Of a DNA stretch of 64,000 bases, positions 1 through 7,699 are shown in pieces. The stretch is from Kitasatospora setae KM-6054 (GTDB lineage: Bacteria; Actinomycetota; Actinomycetes; Streptomycetales; Streptomycetaceae): NCBI RefSeq assembly GCF_000269985.1, contig NC_016109.1, positions 496,001-560,000 on the forward strand, read 5' to 3'. Made by a program: the position numbers and the translations under genes. The notes under the pieces are model-generated. The model did no database searches, was not told the origin of the DNA, and saw only the letters and a list, made by a program, of their open reading frames with translations. Each line of letters begins with the position of its first letter. The stretch's first letter is position 1.

Positions 1-442
1 GCTTGTAGTCGCGGTGCACGACACCGGCCCGGTGCGCGGCGGCCAGGCCGAGCAGCGACCCCTTGAGGACGGCCAGGGCCGCCTCTGGACCGGTGCCGCC
101 CTCGGCGCGCAGCAGGTCGCGGAGCGAGACGCCCTCGACGAGCTCCATCACGATGGCGGCGCCGTGCGGGCTCTCGACGTACTCGTAGAGGCGGGTGACG
201 TGCGGGCTGTCGAGGGCGGCGAGCAGTTCGGCCTCGCCCCGGAAGGCGGCCTGGTCGGGGTGGTCACCGAGCAGGTACTTGACGGCGACGGGGGTGCCGG
301 TGGCGAGGTGGCGGGCGAGGACGACGCGGCCGGACGCTCCGGCGCCCAGTTCGCGTCCGTGCGCGTAGTCGGGGAGTTCCCAGCGGGCGTCCCGCGCGGG
401 TCGGTCGGCCGGTCCGCCGTCCGGTTGTCGGTCGTTCGTCAC
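1..442 (-). CDS. Ser/Thr protein kinase, N-terminal part (cut by window edge)
   Basis: Hanks-type (PknB-like) kinase that would phosphorylate Ser/Thr of unknown targets. The 147 visible codons show the glycine-rich loop GAGASGRV (residues 33-40), the ATP-binding lysine in VAVKYL (K55), a hinge region with IVMELVEG, and the beginning of the catalytic loop, VVHRDYK, at the window edge. The rest of the kinase domain and any sensor tail lie outside. The start is the GTG at 442, preceded by a short purine-rich stretch; no better in-frame start was seen. HRDYK instead of the usual HRDLK is common in actinobacterial kinases. Family call is firm, substrate unknown. Confidence 0.9.
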   Translation of the reverse strand, partial: MTNDRQPDGGPADRPARDARWELPDYAHGRELGAGASGRVVLARHLATGTPVAVKYLLGDHPDQAAFRGEAELLAALDSPHVTRLYEYVESPHGAAIVMELVEGVSLRDLLRAEGGTGPEAALAVLKGSLLGLAAAHRAGVVHRDYK

Positions 443-706
443 CTTGTCCACCCCCGGCGTCCCCGTGCTGCGCGGGGCGCCCCGTCCGTCGCCTGCGGGC
501 CGGCGCGGGTGCGCGGCCACCGGGAGTGACGCGCCCCCGACCGGGCGGGTTCCGGTACGGGGGCGGGGAAAGGTCACGATTCGGCTGTTTCGCACACTGA
601 TCGTCGGGGTTCCCCGGAAACCCGCCGGGGCGGGTCGCCAGCGGGCCCGGGTCGTCAGCGGGCACTGATCGTCAGCACGCCCGGGGCACCGCCGGGCCCG
701 GGTTCG

Positions 707-1015
707 TCACCAGGCGCTGTCGGGCGGCGGCGCGCCGCGCCGGCGGGCCGAATCGGCGGCCTCGGCGGCGGCGGAGCCGTGGTGGATCAGCTGCTGGCCG
801 AGGGCGGTGAGGGCGCGTCCGACGGCGAGTTCGTCGCCGATCGCCGGGTCGGCCGGGTCCTGGCGGCTGCGGTGCGCCTCGGCCTCGACCTCGATCAGGT
901 TCAGGCCGGTGTCGAGGACGGCGTGCGCCTGGGTGAGGTCGCCGACCTCGACCACCCGGAGCCGGACCGACCACTCGCTGCTGTGCGGTTCGGGGGCCGC
1001 CGCGTGCCCGCTCAC
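707..1015 (-). CDS. DUF1876 (dsRBD-fold-like) protein
   Basis: Small protein of 102 residues resembling the actinobacterial DUF1876 family, described as a dsRBD-like fold of unknown role. Family-like features are the N-terminal SEWSVRLRVVEVGDLTQAHA strand region, a central DPADPAIGDELAVGRAL segment and a following helix ending in LGQQLIHHG. The GTG start at 1015 is chosen because it sits in a GTGA overlap with the stop of the upstream small gene, which indicates translational coupling. A longer in-frame reading back to 1078 would run inside that upstream gene. Function unknown. Confidence 0.75.
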   Translation of the reverse strand: MSGHAAAPEPHSSEWSVRLRVVEVGDLTQAHAVLDTGLNLIEVEAEAHRSRQDPADPAIGDELAVGRALTALGQQLIHHGSAAAEAADSARRRGAPPPDSAW

Positions 1016-1185
1016 CGCCACTCCTCCTGCTGCGGGGGGTCCGCGATCCGGTCGCCCTCCGCCTGGGACTCCTCCCACGCGTGCATGGTCTGGTAGGAGG
1101 TGATGCCCTCCTCCGGGTCGGCGGCGCGGACGTCGTCCTCGTCCCGCCGGGCCTTCTCGTCGAGCCTGTCGCTCATCTCGGACAT
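1012..1185 (-). CDS. Small acidic hypothetical protein coupled to DUF1876 gene
   Basis: A 57-residue charged protein beginning MSEMSDRLDEKARRDEDD and ending QQEEWR. I do not recognise it. A GAGGAG ribosome site lies about 7 bases before the ATG at 1185, and a second ATG at 1176 is possible. Its TGA overlaps the GTG of the next gene by four bases (GTGA), so the two form a transcriptional and probably translational unit. No membrane segment or signal peptide; rich in Asp, Glu and Arg with likely helix. Too short to be found by ordinary length cut-offs, but start, ribosome site and overlap all agree. Confidence 0.7.
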   Translation of the reverse strand: MSEMSDRLDEKARRDEDDVRAADPEEGITSYQTMHAWEESQAEGDRIADPPQQEEWR

Positions 1186-1243
1186 CCCGGGCTCCTCGCT
1201 CTGGCCCCCGTTCTCTCCTTCCAGCGTGCCCCCGCGCGCGGTC

Positions 1244-1756
1244 TCAGTCGAGTTCGGCCAGCAGGTCGGGGTTGACCAGCCCGACGACCGTCCGGACGTC
1301 CGCCGCCGCGACGGCGGGCCACAGCACGGCGCGGGCCGCCCGGTAGCGCTCGGCCAGCCGTTCCCGGTCCGCGGCGGGGAGCAGCGCGGCGCGGTCGGCG
1401 CGGGAGTTGTGCGCGTTGTCGGCGATCTTGACCAGCGTGGCGGCGTGGTCGGTGGCCACGTCCAGCAGCATCGTCCGGTAGTCGGTCCCCGGCCGCCGGG
1501 TCACCCGCCGGACGGTCGCCACCACCGCGGCGGGGATGCCGGCGGCCAGCAGTTCCCCGGCGGTGAGCGGGGTGTCCTCCAGCACGTCGTGCAGCAGCGC
1601 GGCCATCCGCAGGCCGGTGCCGAACGGCGCGACCCCGGCGGCGACCGCGCGCACGTGCTCCACGTACGGGACGCCGATCCGGTCGTACTGGCCGGCGTGC
1701 GCGCGGGCCGCGAGGGCGTCCACCTCGTCGAGGGTCAGGAACGGCGTGCTGCTCAT
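1244..1756 (-). CDS. HD-domain phosphohydrolase (HD_4, RelA/SpoT-hydrolase-like)
   Basis: A 170-residue cytosolic protein with the HD metal-binding signature: an upstream His in YVEHVRAVA, the HD pair in AALLHDVLEDT, and a distal Asp in KIADNAHNSR. This order is that of the HD_4 family, which includes stand-alone hydrolases related to the (p)ppGpp hydrolase half of RelA/SpoT. No synthetase domain is present, so if it acts on alarmones it would be hydrolase-only; this is family inference. ATG at 1756 follows a GGGGAG. It is divergent from the kinase-like gene at 1937, with a short 14-bp repeat array between them. Confidence 0.8.
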   Translation of the reverse strand: MSSTPFLTLDEVDALAARAHAGQYDRIGVPYVEHVRAVAAGVAPFGTGLRMAALLHDVLEDTPLTAGELLAAGIPAAVVATVRRVTRRPGTDYRTMLLDVATDHAATLVKIADNAHNSRADRAALLPAADRERLAERYRAARAVLWPAVAAADVRTVVGLVNPDLLAELD

Positions 1757-1780
1757 CCGGTGTCTCCCCTTCTCCACTCC

Positions 1781-1850
1781 GCCCGGAGTGCTCCGTCCGT
1801 AGTGCTCTGCTCGTGGCACCTTGCCCGTAGTGCTTCGCCCGGAGTGTTCC
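1781..1850. repeat. Short array of 14-bp direct repeats in a divergent promoter region
   Basis: Five consecutive 14-bp units starting at 1781, 1795, 1809, 1823 and 1837. Four read close to GCCCGKAGTGYTYC (for example GCCCGGAGTGCTCC at 1781 and GCCCGGAGTGTTCC at 1837); the middle one is degenerate. The array sits between the starts of the HD gene (minus) and the kinase-like gene (plus), where a promoter or operator is expected. Period 14 is not a multiple of three and no convincing gene crosses it. Confidence 0.65.
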
Positions 1851-1936
1851 ACGCGACGTGCCCCTCCCGTTCCGGCGGGGCGGCTCCCGGGGCGTCGCGA
1901 CGTATAGTCCGGTTGACCGAAGGGAGGGATCGTCCG

Positions 1937-2569
1937 GTGCGGGTGACCCCGATCTCCCCGGAGCGGCTGGTCGAGTTGCTCGCGGGGCGGATCCACGAAC
2001 TGGCCGACGACGACCGGCGGCTGCGGGTCGCGTTCGACGGCGCGGCCGCCACCCGGCCCGGCGAGCTGGCTGACGCCCTGGTGGAGCCGTTGCGGCTGCT
2101 GGGCCGGCCGGTGCGGCGGGTGTCGGCGGACGACTTCCTGCGCCCGGCGTCGGTGCGCTTCGAGTACGGCAAGCAGGACGCCGACGCCTTCCACGACCTG
2201 TGGCTGGACCAGGGCGCGCTGCTCCGCGAGGTCCTCGACCCGCTCGAACCGGGCGGTGACGGCCGCGTCCTGCCCACCTTCTGGGACCGGACGGCCGACC
2301 GCGCGACCCGGGCCCGGTACGTGGAACTCCCGCCGCGCGGCGTGCTGCTGCTGGACGGCCCGCTCCTGCTCGGCCGCTGGCTGCCGTTCGAACTGGCGGT
2401 GCACCTCGACCAGTCCGCCGCCGCACTGGCCCGCCGCACCCCGGAGGCCGAGCACTGGACGCTGCCCGCGTTCGAGCGCTACCGCGCCGAGACCGAACCG
2501 GGCGCGCTGGCCGACCTGACGGTGCGGGTCGAGGACCCCCGGCACCCGGCCTTGGTCGAGCGGGACTGA
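1937..2569 (+). CDS. Uridine-kinase-like protein with altered P-loop
   Basis: A 210-residue protein resembling the uridine/phosphoribulokinase-like NTPases of streptomycetes. It has the expected order: a beta strand plus loop (VAFDGAAATRPGELA), a DDF motif (VSADDFLRPA), a Walker-B-like strand (GVLLLDGPLLL), and a late Arg/Tyr-rich lid region (FERYRAETEPG). The P-loop does not contain GKS/T: where GxxGxGKS is expected it reads DGAAATRPG. It may bind a nucleotide weakly or not be a kinase at all. GTG at 1937 lies about 10 bases after GGGAGGG. Single gene, convergent with the nei-like gene. Confidence 0.65.
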   Translation: MRVTPISPERLVELLAGRIHELADDDRRLRVAFDGAAATRPGELADALVEPLRLLGRPVRRVSADDFLRPASVRFEYGKQDADAFHDLWLDQGALLREVLDPLEPGGDGRVLPTFWDRTADRATRARYVELPPRGVLLLDGPLLLGRWLPFELAVHLDQSAAALARRTPEAEHWTLPAFERYRAETEPGALADLTVRVEDPRHPALVERD

Positions 2570-2599
2570 CCTCGGGGAACGGGGAGGGGCGCGGGCCGG

Positions 2600-3391
2600 T
2601 CAACCGGTCGGCGCCGGGCCGTGCTGGCAGCGCGGGCACCAGTACGCGGCGCGCTCCCGGTCGTGCTTGGCGGTGCGGATCGGCGTGCCGCAGCGCAGGC
2701 AGGGGCGGCGGGCCCGGCCGTACACCCAGTTCCGGTGGCCGGGTCGGGGGTCGCCGGTGGTGACGTGGCCGGGCCGCAGCCGGTTGGCGTCCAGCAGCTG
2801 CCGGGCGCCGTCCAGCAGTTCGTCCGGGTCCGGCAGGTCACCGACCGGCAGCCAGGGGGTGACGCCGGCCAGGAAGGGCAGTTCGTTGGCGTACACGTTG
2901 CCGATCCCGGCCAGGACGTGCTGGTCGAGCAGGGCCGCGCCGAGCGGGCGCCGCGGGTCGGCGAGCAGCCGGCGGCGCGCCTCCGCGGCGTCCCAGTCCG
3001 GGCCGAGCAGGTCGGGGCCGAGGTGGCCGACCACCCGGTGCTCCTCGGCGGTGCGCAGCAACTGGACCACCGGCAGCCGGTAGCCGACGGCGGTGCCGTT
3101 CCCGGTGCCGAGGACCACCCGGATCTGGAACGCGGGGCCGCTGCGCCAGCGCTCGCCGGGCTGGAAGGTCTGCCAGCGACCGTCCATCCGCAGATGGGTG
3201 TGGAGCGTCACGCCGCCCTCGAACCTGGTCAGCAGGTGCTTGCCGCGCGGCACCGTCTCCAGCACCCGGCGCCCCGTCAGGTCGGCGGTGGCGTGGGCCG
3301 GGACGCGGAAGTCCGACGCCGTCAGCGGGTGACCGGAGAGGGCCCGGTTCAGCTGGGTGGCGACGAGGTAGATGCTGTCTCCTTCGGGCAC
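2600..3391 (-). CDS. nei: Nei/Fpg-family DNA glycosylase (endonuclease VIII-like)
   Basis: Base-excision repair glycosylase/AP lyase that removes oxidised bases. The 263-residue protein starts with the catalytic Pro2-Glu3 (PEGD), as in all Fpg/Nei enzymes. It has the H2TH region (DQHVLAGIGNVYANELPF), and ends with a C4 zinc finger, CLRCG then WCPRC, carrying the Arg-containing loop. The GTG at 3391 is the right start because it places Pro at residue 2 and has GGAGG five bases upstream; the ATGs further up would bury the catalytic proline. Overall order fits the actinobacterial Nei2 type better than MutM, though this distinction is by eye. Confidence 0.9.
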   Translation of the reverse strand: MPEGDSIYLVATQLNRALSGHPLTASDFRVPAHATADLTGRRVLETVPRGKHLLTRFEGGVTLHTHLRMDGRWQTFQPGERWRSGPAFQIRVVLGTGNGTAVGYRLPVVQLLRTAEEHRVVGHLGPDLLGPDWDAAEARRRLLADPRRPLGAALLDQHVLAGIGNVYANELPFLAGVTPWLPVGDLPDPDELLDGARQLLDANRLRPGHVTTGDPRPGHRNWVYGRARRPCLRCGTPIRTAKHDRERAAYWCPRCQHGPAPTG

Positions 3392-3506
3392 GCCCTCCAT
3401 CATGCCGCCCGCCGCCGACACCGCTCCGAGCACCCTCCCGCCCGGTTGCCGCCGTCACGCGCTGCTCCGGCAGTTGCCCCGCCACTGCCCCCGCGCTCTG
3501 CCGTCG

Positions 3507-3522
3507 CGCTCCGCTCGGAGCG
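3507..3522. promoter_or_regulatory. Perfect inverted repeat in divergent intergenic region
   Basis: CGCTCCG-CT-CGGAGCG, two perfect 7-base arms, between the nei-like gene (minus) and the hydrolase gene (plus), about 45 bases before the latter. Could be an operator; no regulator is encoded beside it. Confidence 0.3.
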
Positions 3523-3566
3523 GAAATCCCTGGTCAGAAGCGTTTTCGTGCTCTACGGTCGGCGGA

Positions 3567-4328
3567 ATGACGATCACTCACGAGGTGGCTGGAAGCGGCC
3601 CCGCGGTAGTCCTGCTGCACTCCTCCGTCTGCGACCGGCGGATGTGGGACGGGCAGTGGGACGCCCTGCGCGAGGCCGGGTACCGCGTACTGCGGTGCGA
3701 TTTCCGCGGTTTCGGGGAGACCCCCTGCGCGGACCGCCCGTACGACAACCTGACCGACCTGGCGGAGCTGCTGGACGGGCTCGGCATCGAACGGGCCGCC
3801 CTGGTCGGCTCCTCCTTCGGCGGCCGGATCGCCCTGCAGTTCGCCGCCCTGCACCCCGGCCGGGTCGGCTCGCTGACCCTGTTCTGCCCCGGCAGCCCCG
3901 ACCACCGGCCGAGCGCCGAACTGGAGGCGCTGGACGACCTGGAGGTCGACCTGGTCGAGTCCGGCCGGCTGGACGAGGCGGTCGAGCTGATGGTGCGGAC
4001 CTGGCTCGGACCGGACGCGGACGAGGCGACCCGGGCGAAGGTCCGGGTGATGCAGCGCAACGCGTACGAGGTGCAGCTCGCGCCCGAGACCGAGATCTCC
4101 CCGACCCGGGTCGAGGTCGACCTGCGAGCGGCCGTGGCACCCACCCTGGTGTACTCCGGCGCGCACGACCTGGACGACTTCCGGCGGATCGCGGCCGACC
4201 TGGCCGCCCTGCTGCCGGACGCCGAGCACCGCGAACTCCCCTGGGCCGGCCACCTGCCCCCGCTGGAGCGCCCCGCGGAGACCGCCGAGCTGCTGCTGAC
4301 CCGGCTCGCCGAGGTCGCCGGGCGGTAG
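3567..4328 (+). CDS. Alpha/beta hydrolase
   Basis: A 253-residue alpha/beta-hydrolase fold enzyme. Visible features: oxyanion HG-type turn (VVLLHSSVCD), the nucleophile elbow GSSFGG, an acid after strand 6-7 (YSGAHDLDD), and the catalytic His in AGHLPPLE. Length and order fit the core fold with a small lid (residues about 130-185). Substrate cannot be told. ATG at 3567 gives a protein beginning MTITHEVAGSG, typical for this group; ribosome site is weak. It stands alone, divergent from the DNA glycosylase gene. Confidence 0.85.
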   Translation: MTITHEVAGSGPAVVLLHSSVCDRRMWDGQWDALREAGYRVLRCDFRGFGETPCADRPYDNLTDLAELLDGLGIERAALVGSSFGGRIALQFAALHPGRVGSLTLFCPGSPDHRPSAELEALDDLEVDLVESGRLDEAVELMVRTWLGPDADEATRAKVRVMQRNAYEVQLAPETEISPTRVEVDLRAAVAPTLVYSGAHDLDDFRRIAADLAALLPDAEHRELPWAGHLPPLERPAETAELLLTRLAEVAGR

Positions 4329-4665
4329 GGGCCGCCTGCGCTGCCCTCCCGCTTCCCTGCGCTTCCCTGCGCGTCTCTTCAGGTCTCTCCACGCTCGCCC
4401 TGGGTTCACTCTCCCGGGTGAATCCGGCTGGCCGGTCGGGCTGCCGCGAGAACTCGGCACCCGGCCGGCCAGACCGTTTTCCGGTGCGCGCAGACCGATC
4501 CGCAGCGAGGAGAAACGGTTCGCCATCAACGGGCCACCACGCACTCCTCTTCGAACGGACGGTGCGCGTGGTTCGAAAAAGCCCGTGCACACGATCGACC
4601 ACTCTGATGTGATGCCGCCTGATCAACCTCTCCCGAGAGGCCGCAGCGACCTTCTGGACGGCACC
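4329..4665. other. Intergenic region with inverted repeats
   Basis: No gene found. It holds a stem CTGGCCGG...CCGGCCAG near 4428-4475 that could end the hydrolase transcript. Further on, TTCGAAC (4550-4556) and GTTCGAA (4571-4577) form inverted 7-base arms about 90 bases before the next gene and are a possible operator. Confidence 0.4.
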
Positions 4666-5550
4666 ATGCGCGACACGAACAGCAACAACACTCCCGACTC
4701 CGGGCCGGAGGCCGTCCTGGCCCGGCTCGAAACCTACTACGACGCGGTTCCCCGGTTCTCCGCGACGACCGAGGAGCACGGCCCCTTCACCCTCTTCGTC
4801 CGCACCGGGCAGGGCTGGCACTACTACGGGCGGCCCGCGCTGAACGGCCCCGGCACCTTCACGGCGGAGGACGTCGAGCGCGTCCGCGCCCGCCAGCGCG
4901 AACTCGGCGCTCCCGAGAGCTTCGAGTGGGTGCACGAGACCACGCCGGGCCTGCGCACCGCCGTCGAAGCCGCCGGTCTCAAGGTGCACGAGCACCCACT
5001 GCTGGTGCTCGACCTCGACGCCCCGCCGACCACCACCGCCTCGGCCACCACCCCGGCCGCGGCGGACGGCGACCCCGAGGTCCGGGTGCTCGGCGCCGAC
5101 GACCCCCTGCTGGCCGGCGCCGTCACGCTCCCGCACCTGGCCTTCGCCGAGGCCGGCACCGGGATCGGCGCGGCCGGGCCCGAACAGCTCGTCGAGGCAC
5201 TGAAGGATCCGGGGACGGACGCCGCGGTGTCCCGGATGGCCGGACGAATAACGGCCGGGCGCACGGTCCTCACCGCGGCCGTCGGCCCGGACGGATCCCC
5301 CGTCGCCTCCGGCTGCCACCAACCGGTCGGCGAGGTCAGCGAGATCGTCGCGGTGGCCACCCTGCCGGCCCTGCGCCGCCGGGGCCTGGCCCGCCGGGTC
5401 ACCACGCACCTGGTCGAACACGCCCGCACCTCCGGAGTGCGGACGGTGTTCCTCTCCGCCAGCGACGACGCGGTGGCCCGGATCTACGAGAGCGTGGGCT
5501 TCCGCCGAATAGCCACCGCCCTGATCGCCGAACCGCCCGCCGCCGACTGA
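4666..5550 (+). CDS. GNAT-family N-acetyltransferase
   Basis: A 294-residue protein whose C-terminal half is a GNAT acyltransferase: strand IVAVATLPALRRRGLARRV contains the acetyl-CoA-binding R/Q-x-x-G-x-A signature (RRRGLA), followed by a helix and the ARIYESVGFRR motif. The N-terminal 130 residues form a second, degenerate GNAT-like lobe with WHYYGRP and GLRTAVEAAGL, typical of two-domain actinobacterial GNATs. The lobes are joined by a Thr/Ala-rich linker. Start is uncertain: ATG at 4666 gives MRDTNSNN, while an ATG at 4612 would add 18 residues; neither has a clear ribosome site. Substrate unknown. Confidence 0.75.
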   Translation: MRDTNSNNTPDSGPEAVLARLETYYDAVPRFSATTEEHGPFTLFVRTGQGWHYYGRPALNGPGTFTAEDVERVRARQRELGAPESFEWVHETTPGLRTAVEAAGLKVHEHPLLVLDLDAPPTTTASATTPAAADGDPEVRVLGADDPLLAGAVTLPHLAFAEAGTGIGAAGPEQLVEALKDPGTDAAVSRMAGRITAGRTVLTAAVGPDGSPVASGCHQPVGEVSEIVAVATLPALRRRGLARRVTTHLVEHARTSGVRTVFLSASDDAVARIYESVGFRRIATALIAEPPAAD

Positions 5551-5886
5551 CCGGCCAACCTCAAACCGGCCGGCCGACCGGCCGGACCGCACCGCCGCCC
5601 GGCCGGACCGCACCGCCGCCCGGCCGGACCCGCTGCCTGGCCAGGAGGATCGTGGATCGGCGGTCCCTTCAAGCACCGACCCCGGCGAACCGGGCCCGGG
5701 CCCCGGTGACGCGTCGGGGACGGAAGGGCGTCAACTGGCAGGAGCACCAATGGACATCGAGGAGGTCGAGCACGCGTTCTGGTGTTAGAACCGGCGTCCA
5801 GCGGGCACATGTGTTGCTACCTGGGAGCAGGGTCGCACCGGCGGGGAAGGCCGGGGCGTGCCTGCCTTGCGGCGCGGAGGTGGTTG
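5551..5886. other. Intergenic region with 21-bp tandem repeat
   Basis: Contains 2.4 copies of a 21-bp unit (GCCGGACCGCACCGCCGCCC plus G) from 5581 to about 5631, and a very short open frame at 5750 described separately. No larger gene is convincing here. Confidence 0.5.
5750..5788 (+). CDS. Possible 12-residue micro-ORF
   Basis: An ATG eight bases after AGGAG (GGCAGGAGCACCAATG) opens the peptide MDIEEVEHAFWC before TAG. The ribosome site is better than that of many real genes here, but the frame is tiny. It could be a regulatory upstream peptide for the DUF3040 gene, the stump of a lost gene, or chance. Confidence 0.2.
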   Translation: MDIEEVEHAFWC

Positions 5887-6213
5887 ATGGACGGACCCGC
5901 ACTCTCCCCGCGTGAGCTACTGATCCTCCAGCAGATCGAGAGCGAGCTGGGGAGCGATCAGGAGCTGGAGCGCGAGCTGCGCACGATGCGGCCGGCGAGG
6001 CTGGCACGACTACGACGGACGCTGGTGGCGCGTCCGTGGATCGTGGTCGCGGTGATCTCGTGCTGCCTGGCCGTCTCGTTCGGGCTGCTGGCACTGGCGG
6101 TGGTGTTGAACCAACCGGTCCTGCTGCTGGCCGTGGTGATCGGCTGGGCGGTGGTACTGGTGATGCTGACGGTGGTCGCGACCCACCTGCGCCGGCGCGG
6201 GCGGATCCGCTAG
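5887..6213 (+). CDS. DUF3040-like small membrane protein
   Basis: A 108-residue protein with a soluble N-terminus (LSPRELLILQQIESEL) like the DUF3040 family, followed by two hydrophobic segments (about residues 52-72 and 77-97) and a basic tail RRRGRIR. ATG at 5887 has GGAGG seven bases upstream, which fixes the start; the longer reading from 5782 lacks one. Two-pass inner-membrane protein with both ends probably inside. Function unknown. Confidence 0.7.
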   Translation: MDGPALSPRELLILQQIESELGSDQELERELRTMRPARLARLRRTLVARPWIVVAVISCCLAVSFGLLALAVVLNQPVLLLAVVIGWAVVLVMLTVVATHLRRRGRIR

Positions 6214-6412
6214 GACCGGCCCGCGGCCGAGCCCGGGGGGCTCTGCTGGCAGGACCCCGGGCCGGGCATCTGAACGGTGGACGACACGAACACGAACGTG
6301 GACGTGGACGACGCAGGCAACGCGGAAGGACGGAACGGCGAGGAGGCGGGCGGCGCGAGCGGCTGGAACGACGGATGGGAGGACGGGGCGGGCGACGGGT
6401 GGAGCAGCGGGG

Positions 6413-7273
6413 TCATACGCCGGGCAGGCCGGTCTCCAGGTCGTCCAGGGCGTGCGAGCAGATGCAGTCGCGGGCGGCGGGCAGCGACTCCAGGGCCTTG
6501 AACAGGACGGTGCGCAGGCGGTCGACGTTGCGGGCGAAGACCTCCAGCACCTCGGCGTGGGTGACGCCCTCGCCGGTCTCGACGCCGGCGTCCAGGTCGG
6601 TCACCAGGGCCAACGAGGTGTAGCAGAGGCCGAGTTCGCGGGCCAGGACGGCCTCCGGGTGGCCGGTCATGCCGACCACGGACCAGCCGTTGGCGGTGAA
6701 CCAGCGCGACTCCGCCCGGGTGGAGAAGCGCGGGCCCTCGACCACCACCAGGGTGCCGCCGTCGACGGGCTCCCAGGCGAGGTCGCGGGCGGCCGCCAGG
6801 GCGGCGGCGCGGCCGTCCGGGCAGTAGGGGTCGGCCATGGAGATGTGGACCACCTCGGGCAGCGACCCGTCGGGCAGGATCCGGCCGTCGTAGTAGGTCT
6901 GCGCCCGTCCGGAGGTGCGGTCGACGAACTGGTCGGGCACCAGCAGTGTCCCGGGCCCGTACTCGGGGCGCAGGCCGCCGACGGCGCACGGTCCGAACAC
7001 CTGGCGGACGCCGAGTGCGTGCAGGGCCCACACGTTGGCGCGGTAGTTGATGCGGTGCGGCGGCAGTCGGTGGCCCCGGCCGTGCCGAGGTAGGAAGGCG
7101 ACCCGCCGTCCGGCCACCTCGCCGACGAACAGGGCGTCGGAAGGCGGTCCGTAGGGAGTCTCGACGTGCACTTCGGTGACGTCGTCGAGCAGGGCGTAGA
7201 GACCGGATCCGCCGATGACGCCGAGGTCGGCGTTCGGGGTGCCGTCGGTGCGGGGCGGGTGGACGTCGGCCAT
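6413..7273 (-). CDS. mtnP: S-methyl-5'-thioadenosine phosphorylase
   Basis: Phosphorolysis of methylthioadenosine to adenine and methylthioribose-1-phosphate in the methionine salvage pathway. The 286-residue protein has the phosphate-binding GGSGLY loop near the start, the FLPRHGRGH and PPHRINYRANVWAL segments, and the purine-binding region (VVEGPRFSTRAESRWF ... VGMTGHPEAVLARELGLCY). The family often has MTxxPE at this last site; here it is MTGHPE, and the residue change could affect base preference between adenine and guanine/inosine. ATG at 7273. No other salvage genes are adjacent. Confidence 0.9.
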   Translation of the reverse strand: MADVHPPRTDGTPNADLGVIGGSGLYALLDDVTEVHVETPYGPPSDALFVGEVAGRRVAFLPRHGRGHRLPPHRINYRANVWALHALGVRQVFGPCAVGGLRPEYGPGTLLVPDQFVDRTSGRAQTYYDGRILPDGSLPEVVHISMADPYCPDGRAAALAAARDLAWEPVDGGTLVVVEGPRFSTRAESRWFTANGWSVVGMTGHPEAVLARELGLCYTSLALVTDLDAGVETGEGVTHAEVLEVFARNVDRLRTVLFKALESLPAARDCICSHALDDLETGLPGV

Positions 7274-7699
7274 GGCTCTCCCTCGGCTCTGTCTTTCGGT
7301 CGGTCGCGGTCCCGGGCACCCGGCCCGGCCCGGACTGGGCCGGACTGCGCCGGGCGGAGCGGGTCCGGGTGGGCCCGATCCGGTGTGGTCCGGTCGGGTC
7401 CGGCCCGGTCGGGTCCGCGGTGCGCGGGATCGGCGCGCGAGCGGAAGGGCCCGGCCGCGCGCCGCGGGCACGCTCCCACCCTACGAGCAGTCAGCTCCAG
7501 CGTCCCGTACCGGCGATCGCGGTGCGCCGCCCTTCCGGCGCCCGCGCCCCGCCGGAGCCGGTCCCGGCCCGCGCGTCCCGGGCCGGGCCGCCCCGGCACG
7601 GGGTCCGCGTACAGTGGGCAGCCCCGGGCGCGGAGCCGAACGGTTGGGGTGGACGACCGCGCCGGGTGACGGCGAACGACTACGGCCAGGGACGGTGTG
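7274..7699. other. GC-rich intergenic region
   Basis: No gene supported. It is low-complexity, with several runs of CCGGTCGGGTCCG between about 7380 and 7420. Promoters of the two divergent flanking genes must lie here but none is recognisable. Confidence 0.4.

Noticed and set aside
2600-3391. MutM (Fpg) proper
   Set aside because: Sequence order and the PEGDS start fit the Nei/Nei2 branch better; kept as Nei-like with the caveat that this is by eye.
4550-4577. tRNA T-loop (GTTCGAA)
   Set aside because: No acceptor stem, anticodon arm or D-loop around it; it is part of a simple inverted repeat.
6277-6501. Small acidic ORF (MDDTNTNVDVDD...) before the phosphorylase gene end
   Set aside because: No ribosome site, low-complexity composition and overlap with the 3' end of the real phosphorylase gene on the other strand.
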